A DNA stretch of 64,000 bases from Chlorobium sp. N1 (GCF_004332115.1 NZ_SJPA01000002.1:310001-374000); one strand, 5' to 3'; shown: positions 47,972 through 57,026, counted from the stretch's first letter. Numbers and translations: made by a program. Notes: generated by a model not told the origin, from the sequence alone.

Positions 47972-49566
47972 GTGTTCTTCTTCCTCCGTGCCGCCTCTTC
48001 CACGCACACCCTCCGGGCGATGACGACCGAGACCCCCTCATAGGCGATCTCCTCCCTCAGCACCGTGATGTTCTCCTTGAGGCGGCTTCTGAGCGGGACG
48101 ATGACCCTCAGGTGCCCGGCGTCGACGCCGAGGCCGAGGCAGATGGTCTCGAGCCGGTTGCCGGTCGCCGCCGAATCCTGCCCTCCCGTCATGGCCGTGG
48201 TGTCGTTGTCGGCGATGATGAGGGTTACTGCGGAGCGGTCGTTGAGGGCGTCGAGCAGTCCCGTCATGCCGGAGTGGGTGAAGGTCGAGTCGCCGATGAC
48301 GGCCACTGCCGGCCGGAGCCCTGCGTCGGCAGCCCCCTTGGCCATGGTGATCGAAGCTCCCATGTCGACGCAGGTATGGATGGCGCTGAAGGGGGGGAGG
48401 GCGCCGAGGGTGTAGCAGCCGATGTCGGAGAAGACGCTCTGGTAGGAGTGCTCGGCCATGACGCTGTTGAGCGCGTCGAACAGGTCGCGGTGGCCGCATC
48501 CGCGGCAGAGTTCCGGCGGACGCGGGGCGACGATTCCGGGGGCGGGTTCAAATGGCGCGCTTTCGAGGCCGAGCGCCCGGGCGATGATGTCGGTATCGAG
48601 CTCGCCGGTGCGCGGCAGGGTGCCGTCGAGGCGGCCCAGGATCTTTTCGTTGCCGAAGAACCCCCGAAGCAGCTCCTCCATCACCGGGTAGCCCTCCTCG
48701 GCGACGAGCACCCGCCGGCAGCGGCTGAAGAGCTCCCGTGCGGCCTCCCGCGGCGCGGGGTACTGGCCGGTCTTCAGGACGGGGAGGTCGAGGCCGTAGC
48801 GTTCGCGCACTTCCATGACATAATTGTATGCGATGCCGCAGGCCATCACGCCGGTCTCCGAGGTGCCTCCGACCGAGCGGTTGAGCCGGGATTCTTCGGC
48901 CAGGCGCTCGATTTCCGGCTGCAGCCCGATGAGGTGCCGGTACTGCCGCCTGGCGTTCGCCGGCATGAGGACAAACCGTTCCGCCGGGGGCAGCGATCCG
49001 GGTTCCGTGAGCAGGCGCTGAGGCTCCGCCTCGCGCGCCAAGACACCCGCACGGGAGTGGGAGAGGCGTGTGGTGATGCGCACCATCACCGGCAGCGAGA
49101 GCGATTCGGAGAGCGGGAAGGCCTCGCGCACGGCGTCGTAGAGCTCCTGCTGGCTCGAGGGCTCGAGTATGGGGATCATGGCCATGCGGCCGTAGATGCG
49201 GCTGTCCTGCTCGTTCTGCGAGGAGTGCATCGACGGGTCGTCGGCGACGCAGAGCACCAGTCCTCCCCCCACGCCGGTGAGTGCGGAATTGATGAAGGCG
49301 TCGGCGGCGACGTTGAGCCCCACGTGCTTCATCGAGACCAGCGCGCGCTTCCCTGCATAGGACATGCCGAGCGCGGCCTCGTAGGCGGTCTTTTCGTTGG
49401 CCGACCATGCGGACCTCACCCCGCGCTGGCGGGCTTCCCCGGAGCGCTGGACGAATTCGGTGATTTCTGTCGAAGGGGTTCCCGGGTAGGCGTAGGCGCC
49501 GGATATGCCGGCGTCAATGGCAGCGAGGGCAACGGCTTCCGCCCCCAGGAGGAGCTGTCTTTCCAT
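47968..49566 (-). CDS. iorA: Indolepyruvate oxidoreductase alpha subunit without ferredoxin tail
   Basis: The 532-residue protein has the pyrimidine-binding start LLLGAEAVALAAIDAGISGAYAYPGTPSTEI and the thiamine-diphosphate domain with CRGCGHRDLF, IGCYTLGALPPF and VIGDSTFTHSGMTGLLDA. Archaeal IorA has a C-terminal 2[4Fe-4S] ferredoxin domain; here the chain stops after [23 protein letters not shown] 49566 is chosen. It is the first gene of the iorA-iorB-paaK-ACT-aminotransferase operon, divergent from an SQR gene. Confidence 0.9.
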   Translation of the reverse strand: MERQLLLGAEAVALAAIDAGISGAYAYPGTPSTEITEFVQRSGEARQRGVRSAWSANEKTAYEAALGMSYAGKRALVSMKHVGLNVAADAFINSALTGVGGGLVLCVADDPSMHSSQNEQDSRIYGRMAMIPILEPSSQQELYDAVREAFPLSESLSLPVMVRITTRLSHSRAGVLAREAEPQRLLTEPGSLPPAERFVLMPANARRQYRHLIGLQPEIERLAEESRLNRSVGGTSETGVMACGIAYNYVMEVRERYGLDLPVLKTGQYPAPREAARELFSRCRRVLVAEEGYPVMEELLRGFFGNEKILGRLDGTLPRTGELDTDIIARALGLESAPFEPAPGIVAPRPPELCRGCGHRDLFDALNSVMAEHSYQSVFSDIGCYTLGALPPFSAIHTCVDMGASITMAKGAADAGLRPAVAVIGDSTFTHSGMTGLLDALNDRSAVTLIIADNDTTAMTGGQDSAATGNRLETICLGLGVDAGHLRVIVPLRSRLKENITVLREEIAYEGVSVVIARRVCVEEAARRKKNT

Positions 49567-49738
49567 GCGTAGAATAGGGTGGTTTCGGAATCCGTCTCCG
49601 TCACTGCAGAAGCGGCGGTCCCAAATATCTACCAAGATCATAAATTTTCCGCCCAAAGTAAAGGGTCGAAAGGATTTGGCTCCGGTCGGCGCGGGCCGCG
49701 CGGCCGGTTTGTAAATGTCGGGCTCTCTCTATATATTC

Positions 49739-49758
49739 ACATAATTATCTGATTATAT
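49739..49758 (+). promoter_or_regulatory. Sulfur-gene dyad, site E (SQR)
   Basis: ACATAATTATCTGATTATAT, 91 bases before the SQR start. It lies in the 283-base gap to the divergent iorA operon. Confidence 0.65.
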
Positions 49759-49762
49759 AACT

Positions 49763-49795
49763 CTCCGGCAATAAGGCGATGCTTCGCTGTCGGAG
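49763..49795 (+). promoter_or_regulatory. Leader hairpin before SQR
   Basis: CTCCGGCA pairs with TGTCGGAG (one G-T), and an inner GCGA pairs with TCGC, right after dyad E. No T-tract follows. Confidence 0.5.
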
Positions 49796-49849
49796 GAGCA
49801 CTTGCAACCGGACGGGTCGCACCGTTCAAAACAGCCGGAGGATTCCGTC

Positions 49850-51076
49850 ATGGCCAAAAGAATCGTCGTTCTCGGAGCCGGCACCGCCGGAACCATCGTC
49901 TCCAACAACCTGCGCCGCCACCTGCCCGACGAGTGGGAGATCGTCGTCATCGACCGAGACGACCGCCACATCTACCAGCCGGGGCTCCTCTTCGTGCCCT
50001 TCGGCATCCAGAAGTCGAAGACGCTCGTGAAGTCGCGCAAGAAGTACATCCTTCCCGGCGTGAAGTTCGTCCTTGACGAGATCACCCATGTCGATCCCGA
50101 CAAGCGGGTGGTGAAGACGAAGCACCACTCCTTCGACTACGACTTCCTCGTCGTCAGCACCGGATGCAAGGTGGTGCCGGAGGAGAACGACGGGCTGCTC
50201 GACGCCTGGGGCAAGAACGCCTTCACCTTCTATTACCTCGAGGCGGCCGACGTCCTGCACCGCAAGCTGAGGGAGTTCGACGGAGGAAAGCTCGTGATGG
50301 ACATCGCCGAGCTGCCCTTCAAGTGCCCGGTCGCCCCGATCGAGTTCGTGTTCCTTGCCGACTGGTACTTCAAGAGCCGCGGCATCCGCAACAAGGTCGA
50401 GATCGAGCTGGTTACTCCGCTGCAGGGGGCCTTCACCAAGCCGAAGGCCGCGGCGGTCTTCAGTCAGTCGGCCAGGGAGAAGAACATCAAGATCACGACC
50501 GGCTTCGAGCTCAACCGGGTCGACGGCAAGGGCAAATTCATCGAGAGCGTGCAGGGAGAGAAGGTCGACTACGACATGCTGGTGGTCGTCCCCACCACCG
50601 TCGGCGACAAGGTGATCGGCGACTCGGGAATGGACGACGGCATCGGCTACGTGCCGACCCACCAGAACACCCTCCAGGCCCTCAAGCACGAACGGGTCTA
50701 CGTCATCGGCGACGCCACCAACGTGCCGACCTCCAAGGCCGGGTCGGTCGCCCACTATGAGGCCGACGTCGTGGTCTTCAACATCATGGCCGAAATCCAC
50801 GGCGTGAAGCCCGAGGAGATCTTCGACGGCCACTCCACCTGCTTTATCGTCTATTCGAAGGGTACGGCCTCGCTCATCGACTTCAACTACAAGATCGAGC
50901 CGCTGCCGGGCAAGTTCCCCGCTCCGCACCTCGGCCCTTTCTCGCTCCTCAAGGAGACGAAGGCGAACTGGTACGGCAAGCTTGCCTTCGAGCCGCTCTA
51001 CTGGAACGTGCTGCTCGGCGGCCGCCATCTCGGCATGCCCCCGACCCTCGTCATGGCCGGCAAGGAGGTCGGCTGA
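49850..51076 (+). CDS. Sulfide:quinone oxidoreductase homologue
   Basis: The 408-residue FAD enzyme begins RIVVLGAGTAGTIVSNNL. Three cysteines, C106 (STGCKVVP), C159 (FKCPVAP) and C331 (GHSTCFIVY), occupy places of the SQR redox and catalytic cysteines. The motif GDATNVPTSKAGSVAHYEA is the second FAD contact. The subtype (III or VI) cannot be settled by eye. ATG 49850 is chosen. It oxidises sulfide to polysulfide and reduces quinone. Dyad E precedes it. It is convergent with the ArsA-like gene. Confidence 0.88.
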   Translation: MAKRIVVLGAGTAGTIVSNNLRRHLPDEWEIVVIDRDDRHIYQPGLLFVPFGIQKSKTLVKSRKKYILPGVKFVLDEITHVDPDKRVVKTKHHSFDYDFLVVSTGCKVVPEENDGLLDAWGKNAFTFYYLEAADVLHRKLREFDGGKLVMDIAELPFKCPVAPIEFVFLADWYFKSRGIRNKVEIELVTPLQGAFTKPKAAAVFSQSAREKNIKITTGFELNRVDGKGKFIESVQGEKVDYDMLVVVPTTVGDKVIGDSGMDDGIGYVPTHQNTLQALKHERVYVIGDATNVPTSKAGSVAHYEADVVVFNIMAEIHGVKPEEIFDGHSTCFIVYSKGTASLIDFNYKIEPLPGKFPAPHLGPFSLLKETKANWYGKLAFEPLYWNVLLGGRHLGMPPTLVMAGKEVG

Positions 51077-51098
51077 AGCCTTCCTCCGGAGGCGCCCT

Positions 51099-52316
51099 TC
51101 ACCGCTCCTCTTTCGGCCGGGCGGGGGCGCCCTCTTTCCTCGTGAATGCGATGGCGAGCCACCCCTGTTCGTAGCTCGCCCCCTCCACCCGCATGCCGGC
51201 GAGGAAGACCGGCAGCACCACCCCTTTCTGGTAGTTGCCGATGCGCACGGTGAGCGAGTCGCCGACCTGCACCACGTCGGCCTCCATGCGGTTGTCGAAG
51301 ACGAACGGCAGGCGGAGCTTCATGGTGTAGCGACCCTCGCCCTCCTTGCGGATGTCGATATGCTCCTCGCGGTAGAAGATGGCGAGCGGGTCCAGTTCCC
51401 CGTAGGCCGCATCTCCGACTTTGCGCAGCATGTCGATGCCGAGCACCTCTTTGGGGAAGAGCGGTACGCGGGTGATGGGGATCGGGGCGAACGAGCGCTC
51501 GATCTGTTCGATGTAGCCCTGCTGGATCGCTTTCCAGTCACGCAAAAACACCCCGTCGGCCGATTCGTCGTACACGCGGTTGATCACCACCTGGTCGACG
51601 GTGATGCCGTAGAGGTTGAGGTAGGTGAGTGCGCGCATCGACTCCTTGATGACCATTTTCTCCGGGTTCATGACGAGCCGCACCGTGGTGCGCTCTCCGT
51701 CGGAGAGCAGCTCGATGATCCCCTCGATCGAGGAGAAGAGCTGGTCGACCTGCTCGTATACGTCGACGTCCGGCACGTAGTCCTGCAGGCGGCCGACCCG
51801 TTTGGAGAGGGGACGGATGACGGGTTTGACCACGTATTTTTCGAGGTTGCGCATCAGCCGGAGCATCCAGCCGAAGGTCTCCGGCAGCGAGAGCAGCCGG
51901 AGGGTTTCGCCGGTCGGGGCGCAGTCGACGACAAGCAGGTCGTACTCCCGGGACTCGTTGTAGCGCTTGATGTGGGAGAGCGAAAAGAGCTCCTCCATGC
52001 CGGGCAGTACCCCCATCTCCTCGACATAGATCCCCTCGATCCCCTGCACCTGCATGAGGTGCGCGAAGTGTTCGCGCACGATCTCCCAGTTGAGCGAGAG
52101 GTCGCCGTAGACGCTGACCTCCTGGCCGAACAGGTTTTCGGCGATCTTGACCGGCGAGGGGCCGAGCTCCATGTCGAAGGAGTCGCCGAGGCTGTGGGCC
52201 GGATCGGTGGAGATGATGAGGGTCCGTTTTCCGGCCTCGGCGGCTCGCAGGGCCGTGGCGGCGGCGACGGAGGTCTTTCCCACGCCCCCCTTTCCGGTGA
52301 AGACGATGTTTCGCAT
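51099..52316 (-). CDS. ArsA/Get3-family ATPase
   Basis: The 405-residue protein has the deviant Walker A motif KGGVGKTS (residues 9-16), [13 protein letters not shown] (switch I region), [19 protein letters not shown] (switch II region) and a C-terminal extension of about 100 residues with beta character. It is a homologue of anion-pump ATPases and Get3 targeting factors. No arsenic genes lie nearby. It sits between two SQR genes on the opposite strand. Its function is unknown here. Confidence 0.9.
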   Translation of the reverse strand: MRNIVFTGKGGVGKTSVAAATALRAAEAGKRTLIISTDPAHSLGDSFDMELGPSPVKIAENLFGQEVSVYGDLSLNWEIVREHFAHLMQVQGIEGIYVEEMGVLPGMEELFSLSHIKRYNESREYDLLVVDCAPTGETLRLLSLPETFGWMLRLMRNLEKYVVKPVIRPLSKRVGRLQDYVPDVDVYEQVDQLFSSIEGIIELLSDGERTTVRLVMNPEKMVIKESMRALTYLNLYGITVDQVVINRVYDESADGVFLRDWKAIQQGYIEQIERSFAPIPITRVPLFPKEVLGIDMLRKVGDAAYGELDPLAIFYREEHIDIRKEGEGRYTMKLRLPFVFDNRMEADVVQVGDSLTVRIGNYQKGVVLPVFLAGMRVEGASYEQGWLAIAFTRKEGAPARPKEER

Positions 52317-52449
52317 GGCGAGGTTTGCTCCGGGGGGCGGTTGCGTATCTGCTCCTATGCCCTACAACAGCAGAGGGCGCCTCTCCGTTCTGTCGAGGGC
52401 GCATTCGCCCTTTGGGGCGCAAAAGAAAAAAAGGGGAGTATTTGCTTTA

Positions 52450-52469
52450 ATATGAGCATATGCTTATAT
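52450..52469 (+). promoter_or_regulatory. Sulfur-gene dyad, site F (type-IV-like SQR)
   Basis: ATATGAGCATATGCTTATAT, 133 bases before the SQR start. It is the most divergent copy, with G/C in the arms. It is in the gap between the ArsA gene and the SQR gene. Confidence 0.58.
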
Positions 52470-52602
52470 AGCGCTTACCAGTAGATAATTGGTCATGAAT
52501 CGGGGAGACGCCGGCGGGGAATTATTCAGCCTGTTCCGGGGTACTTCTTCTACAAGTCGATAAAAGACCGCAACTAGCAACAACTCAAAAGAGAGACCGT
52601 CT

Positions 52603-54057
52603 ATGGCAAAGGTCGTCGTATTGGGAGCCGGCGTTTCCGGACACACCTGTGCTTCGTTCCTCAAGAAGAAGCTCGGCAAGAAGCATGAGGTCGTCGTCGT
52701 GACGCCGAACAGTTATTATCAGTGGATTCCCTCGAACATCTGGGTCGGCGTCGGACAGATGTCGATCGACGAGGTCCGCTTCCAGCTGAAGAAGGTCTAT
52801 GACCGCTGGGGGATCGTCTACAAGCAGGCCAAGGCCCTCGAGATCCACCCTGAAGGAGACGCCGGGACCGAGCGCGGCTACGTCACCATCGAGTATACCG
52901 ATGAGGAGCACGCGGGAACGAGGGAGAACGTCGAGTACGACTACCTGGTCAACGCCACCGGCCCCAAGCTGAACTTCGAGGCCACCGAGGGACTCGGGCC
53001 CGACAAGAACAGCTACTCGGTCTGCACCTACTCGCATGCGGCCCACGCATGGGAGCACCTGCAGGAGAACATCAAGAAGATGCAGGCCGGAGAGAAGCAG
53101 CGCTTCCTCATCGGCACCGGGCACGCAATGGCGACCTGCCAGGGCGCGGCTTTCGAGTACATCCTCAACATCGCCCACGAGATCTCCAAGCGCGGCCTGA
53201 GCAAGATGGCCCAGATCACCTGGATCTCAAACGAGTACGAGGTCGGTGACTTCGGTATGGGAGGCGCCTTCATCAAGCGCGGCGGCTACATCACCCCGAC
53301 CAAGGTCTTCACCGAGTCGATCCTCGCCGAGTACGGCATCAACTGGATCCGCCGTGCCGGCATCTACAAGGTCGAGGAAGGCAAGGCCTACTACGAGACC
53401 CTCGACGGAGAGGAGCATGTCCAGGAGTTCGATTTCGCGATGCTCATTCCCTCCTTCTCGGGCGTCGGCATGACGGCATTCGACCGTGAGGGCAACGACA
53501 TCACCGGCGTGCTCTTCGCGCCGAACAAGTTCATGAAGGTCGATGCGGACTACGCCCAGAAGCCCTTCGAGGAGTGGTCGGCAGACGACTGGCCGAGCAC
53601 CTACCAGAACCCGACCTACGACAACATCTACGCTGTCGGCATCGCGTTCGCCCCTCCGCATCCGATCTCCAAGCCGATGACGAGCCCAAACGGCCGGCAG
53701 ATCTTCCCGACTCCGCCGCGCACCGGCATGCCTTCAGGCGTCATGGGCAAGATCACGGCGCTCAACATCGCCGAGCGCATCCACGGGGCCACGGAGCACC
53801 GCCACCGCGCCTCGATGAGCCGCATGGGCGCAGCCTGCATCGTTTCCGGCGGGTTCGGCTCGTTCGACGGCCTCGGCGCCTCGATGACCGTCTTCCCGGT
53901 CGTTCCCGACTGGGACAAGTACCCCGAATGGGGTCGCGACATGAAGTACTCCGTCGGCGAAGCCGGTCTTGCCGGCCACTGGCTGAAGGTGCTGCTGCAC
54001 TACCTCTTCTTCCACAAGGCGAAGGGCTATCCGTTCTGGTGGCTCATCCCGGAGTAA
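52603..54057 (+). CDS. sqrD: Sulfide:quinone oxidoreductase, type-IV-like
   Basis: The 484-residue protein starts KVVVLGAGVSGHTCASFLKKKL (FAD fold), with further cysteines near residues 180 (MATCQGAAFEY) and 412 (AACIVSGGFGSF). It has the long form expected for SQR type IV of green sulfur bacteria. The aromatic, hydrophobic C-terminal end (HWLKVLLHYLFFHKAKGYPFWWL) is a likely membrane attachment. Start ATG 52603. The 52-residue protein follows. Confidence 0.87.
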   Translation: MAKVVVLGAGVSGHTCASFLKKKLGKKHEVVVVTPNSYYQWIPSNIWVGVGQMSIDEVRFQLKKVYDRWGIVYKQAKALEIHPEGDAGTERGYVTIEYTDEEHAGTRENVEYDYLVNATGPKLNFEATEGLGPDKNSYSVCTYSHAAHAWEHLQENIKKMQAGEKQRFLIGTGHAMATCQGAAFEYILNIAHEISKRGLSKMAQITWISNEYEVGDFGMGGAFIKRGGYITPTKVFTESILAEYGINWIRRAGIYKVEEGKAYYETLDGEEHVQEFDFAMLIPSFSGVGMTAFDREGNDITGVLFAPNKFMKVDADYAQKPFEEWSADDWPSTYQNPTYDNIYAVGIAFAPPHPISKPMTSPNGRQIFPTPPRTGMPSGVMGKITALNIAERIHGATEHRHRASMSRMGAACIVSGGFGSFDGLGASMTVFPVVPDWDKYPEWGRDMKYSVGEAGLAGHWLKVLLHYLFFHKAKGYPFWWLIPE

Positions 54058-54116
54058 GGTGAGCCTCCGACCAGTACGGACGCAAGAGTATCCATAACCA
54101 TCCAGATCCACCAACC

Positions 54117-54275
54117 ATGGGTAAATACAGAATCAAGGCATATTTCGACGAAGCCTATCCGCCGGTGCCCGAGAAATCGACGCTGTTCTGGCGCAAGTTC
54201 GTGCCGTGGCAGTTCATCCGCTTCATCGTGCTGAACGTCAAGATGATACGCATCGTCGTAGGCGGACACTCCTGA
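54117..54275 (+). CDS. 52-residue basic protein encoded behind the SQR
   Basis: This small gene starts 59 bases after the SQR stop and ends before a strong terminator, so it is probably the last cistron of that operon. The protein begins MGKYRIKAYFDEAYPP and has a C-terminal amphipathic, aromatic-basic stretch (FVPWQFIRFIVLNVKMIRI) suited to a membrane surface. The predicted product has no cysteine. I do not recognise a family. Confidence 0.7.
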   Translation: MGKYRIKAYFDEAYPPVPEKSTLFWRKFVPWQFIRFIVLNVKMIRIVVGGHS

Positions 54276-54325
54276 GCCGATGCGGGGTGCCGCAGGGCTT
54301 CCCCGCGCTTCGCGCCAGGCCGATC

Positions 54326-54376
54326 AGGGCGCAGAACCGCCGGAACAGGTTTCCGGCAAGGTTCTGCGCCCTTTTT
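54326..54376 (+). terminator. Terminator of the SQR operon
   Basis: A two-part stem, AGGGCGCAGAACC/GGTTCTGCGCCCT (13 bp) then GCCGGAA/TTCCGGC (7 bp), with an AA bulge, is followed by TTTT. Confidence 0.95.
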
Positions 54377-54477
54377 GCGTTATGGCGGCCGGGATCGAAA
54401 GGCTCGAGGTGCAGGGGCTCTTTGCCGCCCGAGCGTGAGCAAGATGGAGACGGGCGATCCCGGGGTCAGCATCGGCT

Positions 54478-54748
54478 CCTGGGAACACCGACGACCACCT
54501 GAAGAATTTCTGGATGGTTTACGCTCGAAGTGAAGGGTGGCGGATCTCCCCCCGCCATCGACCTGGTTCCCGATATCGGCGGGAAAGGGGAGCACGTGCT
54601 GTTTTTCGACCTTGATCCCCTTCATCCCGGCGAGCGCAGGCTCGAGGAGATCGGGCGCAGATGGGGAGTCTCCGGGAGCCGCGCGATCGTCGAGGAGGTG
54701 TCTTCGGCAGTTGCCGGCTGGAGGCGGTGCTTTCTCGAAAGGGGCCTA
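54478..54748 (+). pseudogene. HipA-family kinase remnant, frameshifted
   Basis: The text contains NTDDHLKNF (54484-54510), the catalytic-loop signature of HipA kinases, then EGWRISP up to 54552. The next hallmark, AIDLVPDIGG, is in another frame from 54554, because the C-run (54548-54553) has six bases where five would restore the frame. The continuing sequence EEIGRRWGVSGSRAIVEEVSSAVAGWRRCF resembles the HipA C-terminus. No start or N-terminal domain is seen. It overlaps the end of the nitroreductase gene. Confidence 0.7.
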
Positions 54749-55258
54749 CAGCCAGGTGAGGCTCGCTTCGAGAGGGCGGCGGGTTTTCGGGACGGGGGCG
54801 TAGCCCTCGGCCGCGTAGCCGAGCGGGGTGATGGCGAAGATCTCGTCTTCTCCGGCAAGCCCGAGCGCCGTTTTCAGGCAGGGGAGGTCGAAGGCGGCGA
54901 TCCAGCAGGTGCCGACGCCCTCCTCCTCGGCAGCCAGGATCATGTGGTCCATGGCGATGGTGAGGTCCGTTTCAAGCGAGTTGTAGCCGTCGGAGGACCG
55001 AACCCATGCATCGCTGCGCCGGCCGCTGACGGCGAGGATAGTGGGGGCGGTGCGCAGCCAGTCGCGGGAGTAGCACGCCCGGACGCGCAGGAGCGCGTCG
55101 GGTGACTGCACCACGGCGAAGCGCCACGGCTGGAGGTTCTTGGCTGAAGGGGCGAGCCTGCCCGCTTCGAGGATGCGCCTTAGGCTCTCTTCTGAAACGG
55201 GATCGGGGCGGAAGCTCCGGGTGCTCGAGCGCGCTGCGGCGAGTTCATGGAAGTCCAT
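54746..55258 (-). CDS. Nitroreductase-family flavoprotein
   Basis: The 170-residue FMN protein has AARSSTRSFRPDPVSEESLRRILEAGRLAPSAKNLQPWRF, the phosphate- and flavin-binding start of the family, then a C-terminal GYAAEGYAPVPKTRRPLE. AAGGAG is seen 10 bases before ATG 55258, so I prefer it to the start eight codons upstream. The substrate is unknown. Confidence 0.9.
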   Translation of the reverse strand: MDFHELAAARSSTRSFRPDPVSEESLRRILEAGRLAPSAKNLQPWRFAVVQSPDALLRVRACYSRDWLRTAPTILAVSGRRSDAWVRSSDGYNSLETDLTIAMDHMILAAEEEGVGTCWIAAFDLPCLKTALGLAGEDEIFAITPLGYAAEGYAPVPKTRRPLEASLTWL

Positions 55259-55278
55259 CGTTCTCTCTCCTTCTTGGT

Positions 55279-55890
55279 TCATGCGTGGCGGACGGGGCCG
55301 AAATCCTTCGATATGCAGTGGAACATCCGGTTTGTCGCCGTCTGCATGATCATCGACATGCCGGCGTTGGTCATGGCCCGGATGATCTGTTCGGGTATGA
55401 TGCGGAAGGCCGGGTAGAGCACGAAGCGTACGTCGATGCGCAGATCGAAATGCACTTTCGTCTGTTTCGGTTCCAGCACTTCGAGCAGCATTTCCGCAAA
55501 AGCCTTTCCTTCGAAGAGGTAGTTCTTCGGGTCCTCGACGGGGCCGGAGGGGGCGTGGTGGTGCCAGAGGATCTTGCGGCCCACGGTGTGGCGGCTGATC
55601 TGTTCGTCGGTGAGGGACTCGGGATCGGTCTCCTGCAGCTCTTCAGGCAGGGCCACCATCACCTCGTCGGTCTGCTTGACGTAGAAGATGACGTCGAACG
55701 GGTTCTGCTGGGGGTCGGTGACGCGGAAGTGCCAGCGGTAGACCCCCTCTTCGTCGGTCAGCTCGACATTGTGGCAGAAGGGGTTGAAGCCGAGGATCTT
55801 CTTCTGGTCCGAGAGGTAGCTGTGGGTCCGCTCGAACGTATCGGAGAAGATCCACTCCCCCTTGCTTCTGCCTGTGGCGTCCATTTTCAT
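55279..55890 (-). CDS. DUF1997-like conserved protein
   Basis: The 203-residue protein contains a START/SRPBCC-like pattern: a strand-rich section around [24 protein letters not shown], and a C-terminal helix with [27 protein letters not shown]. It resembles the DUF1997 family seen in phototrophs. The role is unknown. It is upstream of the nitroreductase gene (20-base gap) and likely in one operon with it. Confidence 0.75.
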   Translation of the reverse strand: MKMDATGRSKGEWIFSDTFERTHSYLSDQKKILGFNPFCHNVELTDEEGVYRWHFRVTDPQQNPFDVIFYVKQTDEVMVALPEELQETDPESLTDEQISRHTVGRKILWHHHAPSGPVEDPKNYLFEGKAFAEMLLEVLEPKQTKVHFDLRIDVRFVLYPAFRIIPEQIIRAMTNAGMSMIMQTATNRMFHCISKDFGPVRHA

Positions 55891-55934
55891 AGCGGGTCCC
55901 TCTCTGTAGCCGTCGGTTAATGGTTCATGATGTC

Positions 55935-57011
55935 CTAGGCGCGGGCGGCCTCTTCGAGGCGCTCGGCCTGCTCGTGCATCTTCAGGGCGTCGATGAGCTC
56001 TCCGATCTCTCCCTGCAGGAAGCCGGGCAGCGCATGGCTCGTGAATCCGATCCTATGGTCGGTCACGCGCGACTGCGGGTAGTTGTAGGTGCGGATCTTC
56101 GCGCTGCGGTCCCCGCCGGAGACCATCGTGCGGCGCAGGTCCGCCCGCTCCTGCTGCTGCTCCCGCAGCTTGATGTCGTAGAGCTTGGCCCTGAGCATTT
56201 TCATCGCCCGCTCCTTGTTCTGGAGCTGCGAGCGCTCTTCCTGGCAGGCTGCGACGAGCCCGGTGGGTTCGTGGGTGATGCGGACGGCCGTCTCCACCTT
56301 GTTGACGTTCTGTCCTCCCTTGCCTCCGCTGCGGTAGGTGTCGAAGCGCAGGTCTTCGCGCCGTATCTCCACGTCGACCTCTTCGGCTTCGGGCAGGACC
56401 GCCACGCTGGCTGCGGAGGTGTGGATGCGCCCCTGGGTCTCGGTTTCGGGAACCCTCTGGACGCGGTGTACCCCGCTTTCGAACTTCAGCGTGCCGTAGA
56501 CGTCGTGTCCGGTGATCGAGAGCGTGACCTCGCGGAATCCTCCGGGCCCGGAGCTCTCGGTGTAGTCGAGCACCTCGCACCGCCACCCCTGCCGCTCGGC
56601 GTAACGCTGGTACATGCGCATGAGGTCGGCTGCGAACAGCGCAGCCTCCTCGCCACCGGTGCCGGCGCGGATCTCCATGATGACGTTGCGCGAGTCGGCC
56701 TCGTCCTTCGGCAGCAGCAGCAGCCGGAGCTCCTGCTCGAGTTCAGGAACCCGGCGCTCGAGCGCATCGGTCTCCTCGCGGGCCATGGCCTTCATCTCCG
56801 GATCCTCCTCGCTCGCCACCATCTGGCGCGATTCCTCGAGCTGGCGGCGGGCCCCGGCGTAGAGGTCGTAGGCCCGGACGATGTCGCGGAGGTCGCTGTA
56901 CTCCTTGTTGAGCTTGCGGAAACGCGCCTGGTCGGCGGCTGCTTCCGGGTCGGCGAGCAGCCGCTCGAGATCCATGTGGCGCTCTTTTATGGACTGGAGT
57001 CTCTCAAGCAT
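55935..57011 (-). CDS. prfA: Peptide chain release factor 1
   Basis: The 358-residue release factor ends translation at UAA/UAG. It has the GGQ motif in [19 protein letters not shown] (near residue 233), and a domain 2 region before it. The length and N-terminal coiled-coil fit RF1. The stop-codon-recognition tripeptide PxT of RF1 is expected in domain 2 but was not checked residue by residue. Confidence 0.96.
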   Translation of the reverse strand: MLERLQSIKERHMDLERLLADPEAAADQARFRKLNKEYSDLRDIVRAYDLYAGARRQLEESRQMVASEEDPEMKAMAREETDALERRVPELEQELRLLLLPKDEADSRNVIMEIRAGTGGEEAALFAADLMRMYQRYAERQGWRCEVLDYTESSGPGGFREVTLSITGHDVYGTLKFESGVHRVQRVPETETQGRIHTSAASVAVLPEAEEVDVEIRREDLRFDTYRSGGKGGQNVNKVETAVRITHEPTGLVAACQEERSQLQNKERAMKMLRAKLYDIKLREQQQERADLRRTMVSGGDRSAKIRTYNYPQSRVTDHRIGFTSHALPGFLQGEIGELIDALKMHEQAERLEEAARA

Positions 57012-57026
57012 CGGTGAGGCCTCGGC

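Noticed and set aside
51077-51098. CCTCCGGAGG palindrome between SQR and ArsA-like genes as operator
   Set aside because: Lies between convergent stops; more likely part of a weak 3'-end structure.
54530-55105. Plus-strand frame over the nitroreductase gene
   Set aside because: Its first part is the shifted hipA remnant; the rest is antisense to an intact nitroreductase.
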